Origin: Terriglobia bacterium
Lineage (GTDB): Bacteria; Acidobacteriota; Terriglobia; Acidiferrales; UBA7541
Assembly (NCBI GenBank): GCA_020073375.1
Contig: JAIQFG010000038.1
Location: forward strand, 1-64,000
DNA length: 64,000 nt
Reading direction: 5' to 3'
Part shown: piece after piece, positions 55,316 to 63,645 of the stretch
Numbering within the stretch: the stretch's first letter is position 1
How the letters are laid out: every line of letters starts with the position of its first letter
The notes under the pieces: model-generated
Databases searched by the model: none
Told to the model about the DNA's origin: nothing
The model's input: only the letters and a program-made list of their open reading frames with translations
Program-made: the position numbers and the translations under genes

Positions 55316-55324
55316 GTCCCGACC

Positions 55325-56659
55325 ATGCAACCACCAGCCGCAAATTCGGACGTCACCGAAGCCAACCGGGCCGCGGGTTCTTCGCGGCCCCGCGTCTGGT
55401 ACAAACATCTATCGATCCAAATCCTCATTGGCATGGTGCTGGGCGCATTCGTCGGGTACCTGTGGCCGGAACGCGCCGACACCTGGAAGCCGCTTGGCGA
55501 TCTCTTTATCCGGCTTGTGAGGATGCTTGTAGCGCCAATCATCTTCTGCACCGTCGTGCACGGGATCGCCAGCGTGGGCGAAGCGAAGAAGGTCGGCCGC
55601 GTGGCGGTTAAATCCCTAATCTATTTTGAGGTAGTGACAACCATCGCGCTTCTTCTCGGCTTGTTTCTGGTCAATGTCTGGGCGCCCGGGATCGGCATGC
55701 ACGTGGATCTGAAGAGCCTCGCAGATAGCGGCGTGAAAGCGCCTGCCCACACGGTCACGTTCGGCCAGTTTTTGCTGAATCTTGTTCCGACCAGCGCCGT
55801 GGGAGCTTTTGCCGATGGTGAAGTTATCCCCGTGCTTTTCTTTTCCCTGCTGTTCGCTTTCGGATTGCTCGCGCTGGGCCCCAAGGGAAAGCCCGTCGTC
55901 GACGGCATTCACGCGGTCACGCAGGTGCTGTTTAAGATGATCGGCTTTGCGATGTGGACAGCTCCGATCGGCGCTTTCGGGGCCATCGCGTTCACGGTCG
56001 GCAAATTCGGCCCCTCCACGCTTCTCGCCCTCGGCAAATTGGTTACGGAATTCTATGTCTGCTGCCTGCTGTTCGTCGCACTCGTGTTGACGCCGATCGC
56101 GTACGCCGCGGGCGTGAACATCCTGCGGCTGATTCGCTATTTTGCTGCCGAACTGATGATCGTCGTCGGCACCAGTTCTGGTGAATCCGTATTTCCGAGC
56201 CTAATCGCCAAGTTGGAGCGGCTTGGCGTGGAGGAATCCATCGTTGGCCTGGTGCTGCCCGCCGGTTATTCCTTCAATCACGACGGCACGTGCCTGTACT
56301 GGTCCACGGTCTCGGTGTTTCTGGCGCAGGCGGTCGGCATTCATCTCACGATTGGCCAGCAGTTCGCGCTGCTCGCGACGATGTTGTTCACGTCCAAAGG
56401 CGGCGCCGGCGTCGCCGGTTCGGCGATCGTAGTCCTTGCAACGACTCTGTCCGCGACCAACGTGATTCCCGTCGCCGCCGTCGGACTTGTTCTCGGCGTC
56501 CACAGCCTGCTGTCGTCCGTATTCGTGCCCGTGAACGTGCTGGGCAACACTCTTGCGACCATCGTGATGGCTCGGACGGAGGGGGCTGTTGATTTGCCCG
56601 CGCTGCAGTTGGCGCTAAAGATCGGCCCCGAAGCGTCATCCCAGTCATCCGCGTCCTAA
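55325..56659 (+). CDS. Dicarboxylate/amino acid:cation symporter (DAACS family)
   Basis: A 444-aa membrane protein of the GltP/DctA type: IQILIGMVLGAFVGYL, RLVRMLVAPIIFCTVVHGI, a serine-rich re-entrant loop (IVVGTSSGESVFPSL), PAGYSFNHDGTCLYWS, TSKGGAGVAGSAIVVLA and VLGNTLATIVMARTEG. Expected to import a dicarboxylate with Na+/H+. It is the third gene of the operon, 9 bases after the previous one. Confidence 0.93.
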   Translation: MQPPAANSDVTEANRAAGSSRPRVWYKHLSIQILIGMVLGAFVGYLWPERADTWKPLGDLFIRLVRMLVAPIIFCTVVHGIASVGEAKKVGRVAVKSLIYFEVVTTIALLLGLFLVNVWAPGIGMHVDLKSLADSGVKAPAHTVTFGQFLLNLVPTSAVGAFADGEVIPVLFFSLLFAFGLLALGPKGKPVVDGIHAVTQVLFKMIGFAMWTAPIGAFGAIAFTVGKFGPSTLLALGKLVTEFYVCCLLFVALVLTPIAYAAGVNILRLIRYFAAELMIVVGTSSGESVFPSLIAKLERLGVEESIVGLVLPAGYSFNHDGTCLYWSTVSVFLAQAVGIHLTIGQQFALLATMLFTSKGGAGVAGSAIVVLATTLSATNVIPVAAVGLVLGVHSLLSSVFVPVNVLGNTLATIVMARTEGAVDLPALQLALKIGPEASSQSSAS

Positions 56660-56704
56660 TCTTTTGCGGACGGGCCGCGCCGCATGGATCCGAAAGGAAG
56701 AATG

Positions 56705-57460
56705 ATGACGAGACCCCCTTCAAAAGAGGAATTGCAGCAACTCGTGCCAAATGGAATCTTGCGAGCAGCGATCAACCTGGGGAATCAGGTTCTCGCGCAA
56801 TGGAATTCCACCAGTAGCGAACCAGGCGGAGTAACCGTGGACCTGGCGCGCGAACTAGGCCGGCACCTGGGAGTTTCCGTGGAGTTTGTATTGTTCGACG
56901 CCGCCGGCAAGGTGGTTGACGCGATTGCATCGGGGGCCTGGGACATCGCGTTTCTCGCGCTCGATCCCAAGCGCGCCATGGAGATCCTCTTTTCCGCCCC
57001 TTACGTCATCATCGAAGGCACGTACGTGGTGCGAAATTCTTCCCCCCTGCGCAAGATCGAGGATTTTGACCGGCCTGGAGTGCGCATTGCCGTCGGGAAG
57101 GGAGCGGCTTACGATCTGTTTCTAACGCGGTTCCTGAAACATGCCGAACTCGTCCGCTGCGACACGTCGGCCGGCGCTCTGAATCTTTTCTGGGACGAAG
57201 GGTTGGAAGCGGCCGCCGGAGTGCGCCAGCCGCTCGAGGATTTCGCCAAAAGCCATGCCGGATGCCGCGTAATCAATGGAAGGTTTACAGCCATTGAGCA
57301 GGCGATGGGAACGCTGCAGGGCCGCCCCGCCGGCCGTGAATATCTGCAGATGTTTATTGAAGAAATGAAGCGGACAGGGTTTGTCGCGTCGGCTCTGGGG
57401 CGAAGCGGACAACTTGGAGCGGCCGTTGCGCCGGCCGCCGATTCCTGGCCAAGCTTCTGA
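56705..57460 (+). CDS. Signal-less family-3 substrate-binding-like protein
   Basis: A 251-aa SBP_bac_3-type protein (PNGILRAAINLGNQVLAQW; VTVDLARELGRHLGVSVEFV; IASGAWDIAFLALDPKRA; FSAPYVIIEGTYVV). No export signal is seen. ATG 56705 has AAGGA 5 bases upstream; in-frame starts at 56684 and 56702 are possible. This fold without a permease is odd; some relatives act as enzymes such as cyclohexadienyl dehydratase. Last gene of the operon. Confidence 0.75.
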   Translation: MTRPPSKEELQQLVPNGILRAAINLGNQVLAQWNSTSSEPGGVTVDLARELGRHLGVSVEFVLFDAAGKVVDAIASGAWDIAFLALDPKRAMEILFSAPYVIIEGTYVVRNSSPLRKIEDFDRPGVRIAVGKGAAYDLFLTRFLKHAELVRCDTSAGALNLFWDEGLEAAAGVRQPLEDFAKSHAGCRVINGRFTAIEQAMGTLQGRPAGREYLQMFIEEMKRTGFVASALGRSGQLGAAVAPAADSWPSF

Positions 57461-57561
57461 GCAACTCGCCAGCCTTCCTCCAAATTGCCCCGAAATGTAG
57501 CGGTCCCGGTTGCAAATACATTCCACGCGCCAGTTTCAATTGCTGAACAGTTGATAAGAAA

Positions 57562-59184
57562 TTAGAATCGAAAATTGGTCTCCACATAGCCGAATTGCGC
57601 CTGCGTGCCGGATGGATAGATGTTCGCGATCAGGCTTTTCCCCCAAGCGTGCGCGTAATAAGTGGTGACGCTGAATCCGTAGCGCAGCGGGATGTCCAGA
57701 CTGGCGTCCCAGACGTTGGCGAGGCTGCGGTTGCCGTTGCTGGCGCGCCCGGTATATCCAAAAGTTTTCGGCTGGAAAGCGCCGCCTCCCCCGTACCAAA
57801 GATCCTGAACGTTTGCCAGGCGCAGCGCGTGAAGTTCCGTGCGGACGGCCAGGGCATGGGGTAGCCGGAACGCCGCCGAGCCGTAAAAATCCTCGCTATT
57901 CATCATGTTGTAGAACGGAAATCGCGCGTAGGGCCGCGGCGTCGGCAGGACTTGAAAAAATGTGCCGTGAACGTTGTCGTTGGGATTGGAATCGCCGCTG
58001 CCAAACGAATATCCGGCGCTCAGCCAGGGACCGATCAGGCGCACATTCGGTTGCCAGCCGGCTTCCCCTACGAACGCTTCCGCGCGCTGCGCCAGTTGGC
58101 CCCAGCCGCCGTTTTGCAATGCTCCCCAAGCCAGAAAATTGAATTGGCCGGCGCGGCCGGCATGTACCACGTGGGCGTAGTCGGCGCCGTAGGTGCCGAT
58201 CCGGATATTAAAGGTGTCGGCCGTCCGCGCGCCAACGGTGCGGTTGTCGGTCTTGAGAGCTCCGCGGTCGTCCACGTACCCTAGCGCGAAGACGCGCAGC
58301 GATCCGGAGTTTCTGCTCGAATTTGTGGAATGGGTGAAGGCTCCGTAAAATACGTCCACGTCCAGTTCGCCCATTCCGTCGCTCTGAAATACGCCGCGCG
58401 TGGGCCGCGCGCCGAACAGGGTAACGTTGTTGCCGCCTGAATTAAACCCAAGCTGCGCACCATCGAAACTGCGCTGCACCGCGGAAAATCCAAAGTCTCC
58501 GATCAATCGCTGGACCACGCGCGTATTCACCAGGGCGGCCAAAGTCTTGTCCTTCGGCTGAACTTCCGCGCCATCCAGAAACGTAAACCGGCCGAGCTTC
58601 AGCCTCATGTGTGCGGGAAGTCTGAATCCCACAAAGGCCTGTTTCACGAAGCCGTTCACGTTATTTCTCTGGTTGCCGTTCGCGGCGAAATACGTGCCGC
58701 CCAGGCCCAGCTGGCCTAGCCGGCCCGGCTGCACCGCGCCGGGAGGCAAGTCGACGATTGCGTCCGCCGCGCCTTCCAGCAGCCACTCGAACGCCTCGCT
58801 TTTCTGGCCGATGCCGATTTTCAAAAGCGAATGCTCGAACGCATAGGTGTTCTGGCCGCTGGTGGGCTGGAAAAAGTCCCAAGCCTCGGTTCGGAATCGC
58901 CAGTTGATTGAAACGTTCAACGGGCCAAGCTTATGCTGCACGGCCGGAGCGGAGACGGGTGCGGGTTTGGGACTTGAATTACTGTTCCCTTCCGTCGCAG
59001 GGGAGATGCCGCCGGGAACGGGCGCATTTGCCGCCGTTCCGTTTTCGCCACCCACGAGGTGTGACACGGGAGGACTTGCAAGCGTCGCCTGTTGCCGTCC
59101 CCAAAGCATTCCGCTAGGCAGGGCGAATAACGCCAGAAGAAATAAATTAAGAAAGCGGGACCTCAAATCATGATTTGCGAGCAT
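57562..59184 (-). CDS. Outer-membrane beta-barrel porin, alginate-export (AlgE-like) family
   Basis: A 540-aa protein with a signal segment (FLNLFLLALFALPSGMLWG), a low-complexity linker (about 35-85) and a predicted barrel ending in aromatic Phe (FGYVETNFRF). NVSINWRFRTEAWDFF at the barrel start, FVGFRLPAHMRLKLGRF and LIGPWLSAGYSFGSGDSNPND match the alginate-export-like porins. AGAGGTGAACT precedes the ATG. It lies 61 bases after the SCO gene and may carry nitrite or other anions across the outer membrane (inference). Confidence 0.82.
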   Translation of the reverse strand: MLANHDLRSRFLNLFLLALFALPSGMLWGRQQATLASPPVSHLVGGENGTAANAPVPGGISPATEGNSNSSPKPAPVSAPAVQHKLGPLNVSINWRFRTEAWDFFQPTSGQNTYAFEHSLLKIGIGQKSEAFEWLLEGAADAIVDLPPGAVQPGRLGQLGLGGTYFAANGNQRNNVNGFVKQAFVGFRLPAHMRLKLGRFTFLDGAEVQPKDKTLAALVNTRVVQRLIGDFGFSAVQRSFDGAQLGFNSGGNNVTLFGARPTRGVFQSDGMGELDVDVFYGAFTHSTNSSRNSGSLRVFALGYVDDRGALKTDNRTVGARTADTFNIRIGTYGADYAHVVHAGRAGQFNFLAWGALQNGGWGQLAQRAEAFVGEAGWQPNVRLIGPWLSAGYSFGSGDSNPNDNVHGTFFQVLPTPRPYARFPFYNMMNSEDFYGSAAFRLPHALAVRTELHALRLANVQDLWYGGGGAFQPKTFGYTGRASNGNRSLANVWDASLDIPLRYGFSVTTYYAHAWGKSLIANIYPSGTQAQFGYVETNFRF

Positions 59185-59245
59185 AGTTCACCTCTGCCGT
59201 TGGCAGGAAGGCATCCAACGGAGAAAATTTCGATAATACGAACAA

Positions 59246-59863
59246 CTATTTGGCGGAATGGAGCAGACTGGTAATTACCGCGGTCACCTCGCCGGGGTCT
59301 TTCCTAAGCCCAGTCTGTTGATGCCGGATCTCACCTCCGGAATCAAGAATCGTGATCACGCTCGAATGGGCGAAATCCACATTCGAGACTTTTGTGTAGC
59401 GAACGCCCAGAACGGCAGCGAGCACCCTCACTGCATCGGCTGAGCCCGTCAATAACGTCCAGCGCTTCGTATCCAGGCCATGCGCCGATCCGAACCGCTT
59501 CAGTTGCGCGGGAGTATCCTGCGCCGGGTCGAAAGAAATCAGCGCGAATCCGACCTGTTCGCGGATCCGCTCCGGCAGCGCTTTCTCGATGTTTTGCATG
59601 TCCACAACAATCATCGGGCAGGCATCCTTGCAACTCGTATAAATCATTGCCAGTACCAGCGGCTTGCCTTGAAACCGTCCGAGGGTCGTCGATTTGCCGT
59701 CCTGATCCGTCCAGCGCGAGTTCAATTGATAAATTGAGTTCCCGCCCAGGGGCTTGCGACCGCTAGTGTCGCCCGCAGTTTGCGGGCGTGCCTCGCGAGC
59801 GGCGACACGGCCGAAGCCGGCCACGCAGGGGAGGCAAATCGCGAGAATCAGCGCAAGTTTCAT
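59246..59863 (-). CDS. SCO1/SenC-like copper chaperone
   Basis: A 205-aa thioredoxin-fold protein with a signal peptide (LALILAICLPCVAGFGRVAA). Copper ligands are present: Cys78 and Cys82 in YTSCKDACPM, and His166 in VDFAHSS. The start at 59863 overlaps the preceding stop as ATGA, so it is translationally coupled to nirV. It probably supplies copper to NirK or keeps its cysteines reduced; terminal oxidase assembly is the alternative. Confidence 0.9.
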   Translation of the reverse strand: MKLALILAICLPCVAGFGRVAAREARPQTAGDTSGRKPLGGNSIYQLNSRWTDQDGKSTTLGRFQGKPLVLAMIYTSCKDACPMIVVDMQNIEKALPERIREQVGFALISFDPAQDTPAQLKRFGSAHGLDTKRWTLLTGSADAVRVLAAVLGVRYTKVSNVDFAHSSVITILDSGGEIRHQQTGLRKDPGEVTAVITSLLHSAK

Positions 59864-60603
59864 GGCCGCGTTTCCGTTACGCATCGAAACCCGAGATTTT
59901 CCGTGGTGTAGCTTGCTTTCAGACTGGTCCGAAATGCGTATCGAAGAAAGGCCGCATAATCGGATGAATCCGCCGCGCCCAAACTTCCATTTCCGCAAAA
60001 TTGATCGTTGCCATCCGTATCGGTCGGTATCGCGCTGCTGAAATCGAGCGTCCACTCCCAAATCAGACCGTACAATCCGGAGATACCGAAACCATTGGTG
60101 GACGCGCTGGTCACTGGGGGAAGTCTCGCCGGGTTGGGCTGAGCGAACCAGTCCAGGCTTTTCGAAGGCCCCCGTCCCCGGTCATACGCGACGTATTCCC
60201 ACTGATCGGTGGTGGGAAGGTCCTTTCCGCGGGCCTGGCAGTAGGCGCGCGCGGCAAACCACGAAACGTGCGTCACGGGCGCCTGGCCCTCGTTCCTTTC
60301 GTCTCCGAATTGAAAATCATCCTTCCAACCGTCGAGGTAATGCGAATCTGCGTACAAACTTTTGATCTGGGATTTCCTCCACTCCGGATTTTCCCTGACG
60401 AACTTCGCGAACTCGGCCATTGTCGCCGGATACCGGTCCATCCAGAACGCTTTCACCGGTACCGAATCTCGCTTGAAGGTCTTCTTTCCGTTCGCCCCGG
60501 CAAGGAACGGAACACGAGTCCCTGCCGGGATGAAGACCGCCTCGCTCGCCCAGATTGCGGGGCTGATCAGAAAAAGCAGCACGAGAATCGTTCGTTTGCT
60601 CAC
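59860..60603 (-). CDS. nirV: NirV-like formylglycine-generating-enzyme-family protein
   Basis: A 247-aa SUMF1/FGE-sulfatase-domain protein with a signal peptide (ILVLLFLISPAIWASEA). Motifs: FWMDRYPATMAEFAKFV, PVTHVSWFAARAYCQARG, LPTTDQWEYVA, YGLIWEWTLD and LGFRCV. A gene of this type next to nirK is known in many denitrifiers as nirV; its job is not settled. It begins 9 bases after NirK. Confidence 0.85.
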   Translation of the reverse strand: MSKRTILVLLFLISPAIWASEAVFIPAGTRVPFLAGANGKKTFKRDSVPVKAFWMDRYPATMAEFAKFVRENPEWRKSQIKSLYADSHYLDGWKDDFQFGDERNEGQAPVTHVSWFAARAYCQARGKDLPTTDQWEYVAYDRGRGPSKSLDWFAQPNPARLPPVTSASTNGFGISGLYGLIWEWTLDFSSAIPTDTDGNDQFCGNGSLGAADSSDYAAFLRYAFRTSLKASYTTENLGFRCVTETRP

Positions 60604-60612
60604 GGCAGCCCC

Positions 60613-62082
60613 TTATTTCTTCCGATGAGTCTTCACTTCGTCGGGTGAAACTTCCTTGCCTGAGTTGCCCCAGCTGTTGTAGACGAACGTCAAGAGATTC
60701 GCGATTTCCTCGTCGGTTAAGGTCCACTGCGGCATCACGCCGTCGAATTCCTGGCCGTTGACAACCAGCTTTCCTTGTCTTCCTCCGATTATCGTTTCAA
60801 TCGCGCGATTCTTGTCCGCATTCAGGAAATCGGATTGCGCAAGGGGAGGAAACGCTCGCGCGATGCCCTGGCCCTCGGATTGATGGCAGGCCGCGCAATT
60901 CGCTTTGTAGACTTGTTCGCCCCGCTGCATTCGTTCGTCCTTCGAGCGCGCGGGAGGCGTCACCCGGCCAGGCACCTCGGCCACCTTGATTCCGGTGCCT
61001 TCCGGAAGGTAAACCTCATCCCTGATCTTTCCCGAATAGATCGATTTGTCCTCGTCTCCGCTTACTTTCAACTGCGCCAGCGCCCCTCGATTGAAGGCGC
61101 GGGACAAGGCGTGATCGACCAGAACAAACGTTCCCGGGACGTTCACCGTAAAATCCACGATGGACGAGCCTCCCGGCGCGATGCTCGTCGTTTGCACGTT
61201 GCTTTCGATCAGGCTGGTGTTCCCGCCGACCCATACCCGGTCAAAGACTTCCCCGATCACATGAAACGAGGAAGTGAGATTGGGGCCGCCGTTTCCGACG
61301 TACAGACGAACCGTTTCGCCCGCTTTCGCTTCCAGAGCCGTACTGCCAATCGTCGAGCCGACCGAGCCGTTGAACACGATATATTCCGGCTTTTCGTCGA
61401 TGGCTTTCTCCATGCTGAATTGCTGGTCGCCGGCTTCCCCATTTTTCCCCTTGGTGTAGAACTCGCTTTGCATCACGTAGTACTCATGGTCGACTTTGGG
61501 CAACCCTGCGATTGGATCGACCAGTATGAGACCGTACATCCCGTTCGCGACGTGCATAACCACGGGAGCAGTTCCGCAGTGGTAGACGTACAGTCCCGGA
61601 TGAATCGCCTTGAATGAAAATACGGAACTATGCCCGGGAGCAGTCAGCGACGATGCAGCCCCGCCCCCGGGGCCAATCACCGCGTGCAGATCGATGTTGT
61701 GCGGCATTTTATTGTGGGGATGATTGTCGAGATGGAACTCCACAAGATCGCCTTCGCGGACGCGAATAAACTTCCCCGGAACGCTCCCGCCATACGTCCA
61801 GAAGGTGTACGACACGCCATCGGCGAGCCGCCCTTCCACTTCCGTAACCTCGAGATGCACCACGACTTTTGCCGGGTGCGTGCGTGAAATCGGCGGGGGA
61901 ACATTCGGGGCATTCGTCAGGTTGAGGATCTCTTCGCCCACTAGGGGCTCTGCGGAGTCCTGACCGGCGGTTGCCGGGCGGGCGTGGGCCCCAACCACGA
62001 AACAGAACGCTTGCAGCAGCATCACACTGCAGAAGGCCTTCCCCGAGGAGCGCGCAAATGCAAGTCTTTTCCCTTGTGACAT
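60613..62082 (-). CDS. nirK: Copper-containing nitrite reductase fused to cytochrome c
   Basis: A 489-aa periplasmic enzyme reducing nitrite to nitric oxide. Signal segment, two cupredoxin domains and a C-terminal haem domain. Type 1 ligands H128, C169, H177, M182; type 2 ligands H133, H168, H324; catalytic D131 and H274, all visible ([41 protein letters not shown]). FHVIGE in place of LIGGHGD is the class II pattern. Haem motif CAACH at 396-400, Met450 (GVMPQW). ATG 62082 has TAGGAGG 6 bases upstream. Confidence 0.96.
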   Translation of the reverse strand: MSQGKRLAFARSSGKAFCSVMLLQAFCFVVGAHARPATAGQDSAEPLVGEEILNLTNAPNVPPPISRTHPAKVVVHLEVTEVEGRLADGVSYTFWTYGGSVPGKFIRVREGDLVEFHLDNHPHNKMPHNIDLHAVIGPGGGAASSLTAPGHSSVFSFKAIHPGLYVYHCGTAPVVMHVANGMYGLILVDPIAGLPKVDHEYYVMQSEFYTKGKNGEAGDQQFSMEKAIDEKPEYIVFNGSVGSTIGSTALEAKAGETVRLYVGNGGPNLTSSFHVIGEVFDRVWVGGNTSLIESNVQTTSIAPGGSSIVDFTVNVPGTFVLVDHALSRAFNRGALAQLKVSGDEDKSIYSGKIRDEVYLPEGTGIKVAEVPGRVTPPARSKDERMQRGEQVYKANCAACHQSEGQGIARAFPPLAQSDFLNADKNRAIETIIGGRQGKLVVNGQEFDGVMPQWTLTDEEIANLLTFVYNSWGNSGKEVSPDEVKTHRKK

Positions 62083-62191
62083 AACCAGCCTCCTACCGCA
62101 TGAAGAAAGTATGTATCGCGTGCCCGCACCCATGCCGCATACGCGACGCTGCAAACATTCCGATCATTTAAACCCCGCGCAACGCTTTTTT

Positions 62192-62215
62192 TCCACTTGG
62201 CTCTCCACTTGGCTC
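62192..62215. repeat. Perfect tandem 12-mer upstream of nirK
   Basis: TCCACTTGGCTC occurs twice head to tail (62192-62203 and 62204-62215), 110-133 bases upstream of the nirK start. It could be a direct-repeat regulator site or a simple duplication. Confidence 0.5.
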
Positions 62216-62269
62216 AAGGGGCGCCTCCCTAATACACCACTAATTCTGAGCCGACTTTCAGTCCAGGGC

Positions 62270-62285
62270 AGTGACTTAGGTCACT
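62270..62285. promoter_or_regulatory. Candidate CRP/FNR-family operator upstream of nirK
   Basis: AGTGAC-TTAG-GTCACT: 6-base arms pair perfectly with a 4-base centre, the spacing of FNR/DNR/NnrR-type sites (TTGAT-N4-ATCAA). The half-sites match the GAC/GTC core imperfectly. It is about 190 bases upstream of the start, far for a class II activator unless the transcript has a long leader. Confidence 0.4.
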
Positions 62286-62648
62286 CGGTGGCCTGGAGCG
62301 TTTTGGGGCCCAATTGGAAGCCCGAATGTACTGCAAACAGGATCGGGCAACATTCTCCCTCCTCCAATCCACACCTCTTCAAGAGAGAATCCCGGTTCGG
62401 AACGGCACCTGGCTGCACTGTGCTGAGGGCACACACCCGGGCAGCCTCGATACCAACAAGTCTGAGTTGCAATGCGCCCGAGGGGCAAGGAAATCCAAAC
62501 TGGAAAGGGTGCCTCATTGTCGATCTCGGTAAATTTCCTGTCAAGGACAGCGGCTCAGGATGTTCTATCGAACACACACTCGGACTTGGCGTTGGTTTGA
62601 TTATTCTGCCGGATCGCAAATTGGGGGTGCAACCGAGAAAAGGAAAAA

Positions 62649-62726
62649 TGGTCGGGGCGAGAGGATTTGAACCTCCGGCCTCCTGGTCCCGAACCAGGCG
62701 CGCTAGCCAGGCTGCGCTACGCCCCG
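62649..62726 (-). tRNA. tRNA-Pro (anticodon CGG)
   Basis: A complete cloverleaf on the minus strand with encoded CCA: acceptor CGGGGCG pairs with CGCCCCG, the anticodon loop is TTCGGGA between CCTGG and CCAGG, and the T-loop is GGTTCAAATCC. The loop gives anticodon CGG (decodes CCG, Pro). Confidence 0.95.
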
Positions 62727-63047
62727 ACGATACGCACTCGGGCGCGGGAAAAAACGGCCCGAATGGAAGATTTAGAATAGCATAGCTCGCGATGGGAACC
62801 TAGAGCAGGGCGCGTCCGACAATGGAGCGGATTCGTACGGATTGATCCCAGGTAGGACAGGCTTCAGCTTGTCTGTTCGTAATTTCCTATGCCGCTCATC
62901 AAACCTGACAGGCTGAAGCCTGTCCTACCCGGCAATGGGCGGCGAGCCGCTATGCTATAGTGAATTGAGCGACACGGAAAATCCACGCATCTAGCAATGG
63001 AATTTTTGACCCGGGAGGAGCGCGGGCGGCGGTTCGCGCGCAACCAG
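62727..63047. other. Intergenic region with one palindrome
   Basis: About 320 bases between tRNA-Pro and yqeY. The only structured element is the inverted repeat at 62851-62929. TATAGT (about 62955) is a possible -10 for yqeY. Confidence 0.5.
62851..62929. repeat. Interspersed palindrome, GGTAGGACAGGCTTCAGC family
   Basis: 23-base arms (ggtaggacaggcttcagctt ... aggctgaagcctgtcctacc) with one mismatch around a 33-base centre. Its termini match the TAGGACAG end of the 30014 element and its core is again CTTCAG. Confidence 0.88.
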
Positions 63048-63503
63048 ATGGCATTGATCGAGCGCATTCAGAAAGACCTGACCGAAGCGATGATGGCCAA
63101 GGACGAGCTGCGGCTGAGCGTGCTGCGCATGGTGAAATCCGCGCTGAAGTACAAGGAAATCGAGAAAGTCCGTCCGCTCGATGACGGTGAATCCCTGCAG
63201 GTGCTGCAGACGCTTTTGAAGCAGCGCCGCGAATCAGTCGAGCAATTTACAAAAGGCGGCCGGCAGGATCTGGCCGACAAGGAAACCAAGGAAATCGCCA
63301 TCCTTGAGGCCTACATGCCGGCGGGGGCTTCCGATGCCGATATGAGTGCCGCGATTGAAGCCGCGATCGTCGAAACCGGAGCGAATTCGCCGAAGTCGAT
63401 GGGAGCGGTGATCAAGGCAGCCAAGGCGCGGCTGGAAGGCAAAACCGTGGACGGCAAAGTGCTGTCCGAGCGTGTGAAGGAGCGGCTGTCGAAGATGGGC
63501 TAG
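63048..63503 (+). CDS. yqeY: GatB/YqeY domain protein
   Basis: A 151-aa YqeY-type protein (ALIERIQKDLTEAMMAKDEL, LRMVKSALKYKEIE, LLKQRRESVEQFTKGGRQDL, LEAYMPA, SPKSMGAVIKAAKARLEGKT). ATG 63048 gives the normal family length; an in-frame ATG at 62997 adds 17 unlike residues. It resembles the tail domain of GatB, but no amidotransferase is nearby. Confidence 0.93.
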   Translation: MALIERIQKDLTEAMMAKDELRLSVLRMVKSALKYKEIEKVRPLDDGESLQVLQTLLKQRRESVEQFTKGGRQDLADKETKEIAILEAYMPAGASDADMSAAIEAAIVETGANSPKSMGAVIKAAKARLEGKTVDGKVLSERVKERLSKMG

Positions 63504-63645
63504 CGAAACAAGTTGAGAGCCGAGAGTTTAGAGCTAAAGGTCCAAGTCTGAAAGTAAATGTAAGCCCCGCAGTGAAGGCGAAATCCTTGCAGCCGACTCC
63601 TCGTCCTGTATCGACATTGTGACCCTTCCCCGCGTATCCTCCTCG

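Larger units (their letters stand above)
62083..62648. other. nirK upstream region
   Basis: About 565 bases without a supported gene; an open frame through here ends by reading through the tRNA. It holds a tandem 12-mer and an FNR-spaced palindrome (listed separately). Confidence 0.6.

Noticed and set aside
62111-62785. Open frame of 224 codons on the plus strand
   Set aside because: Its end reads through tRNA-Pro as the familiar false peptide GARGFEPPASWSRTRRAS; the start has no support.
9836-62929. CRISPR array
   Set aside because: The palindromes are dispersed singletons with no regular direct-repeat/spacer spacing, and no cas genes are present.
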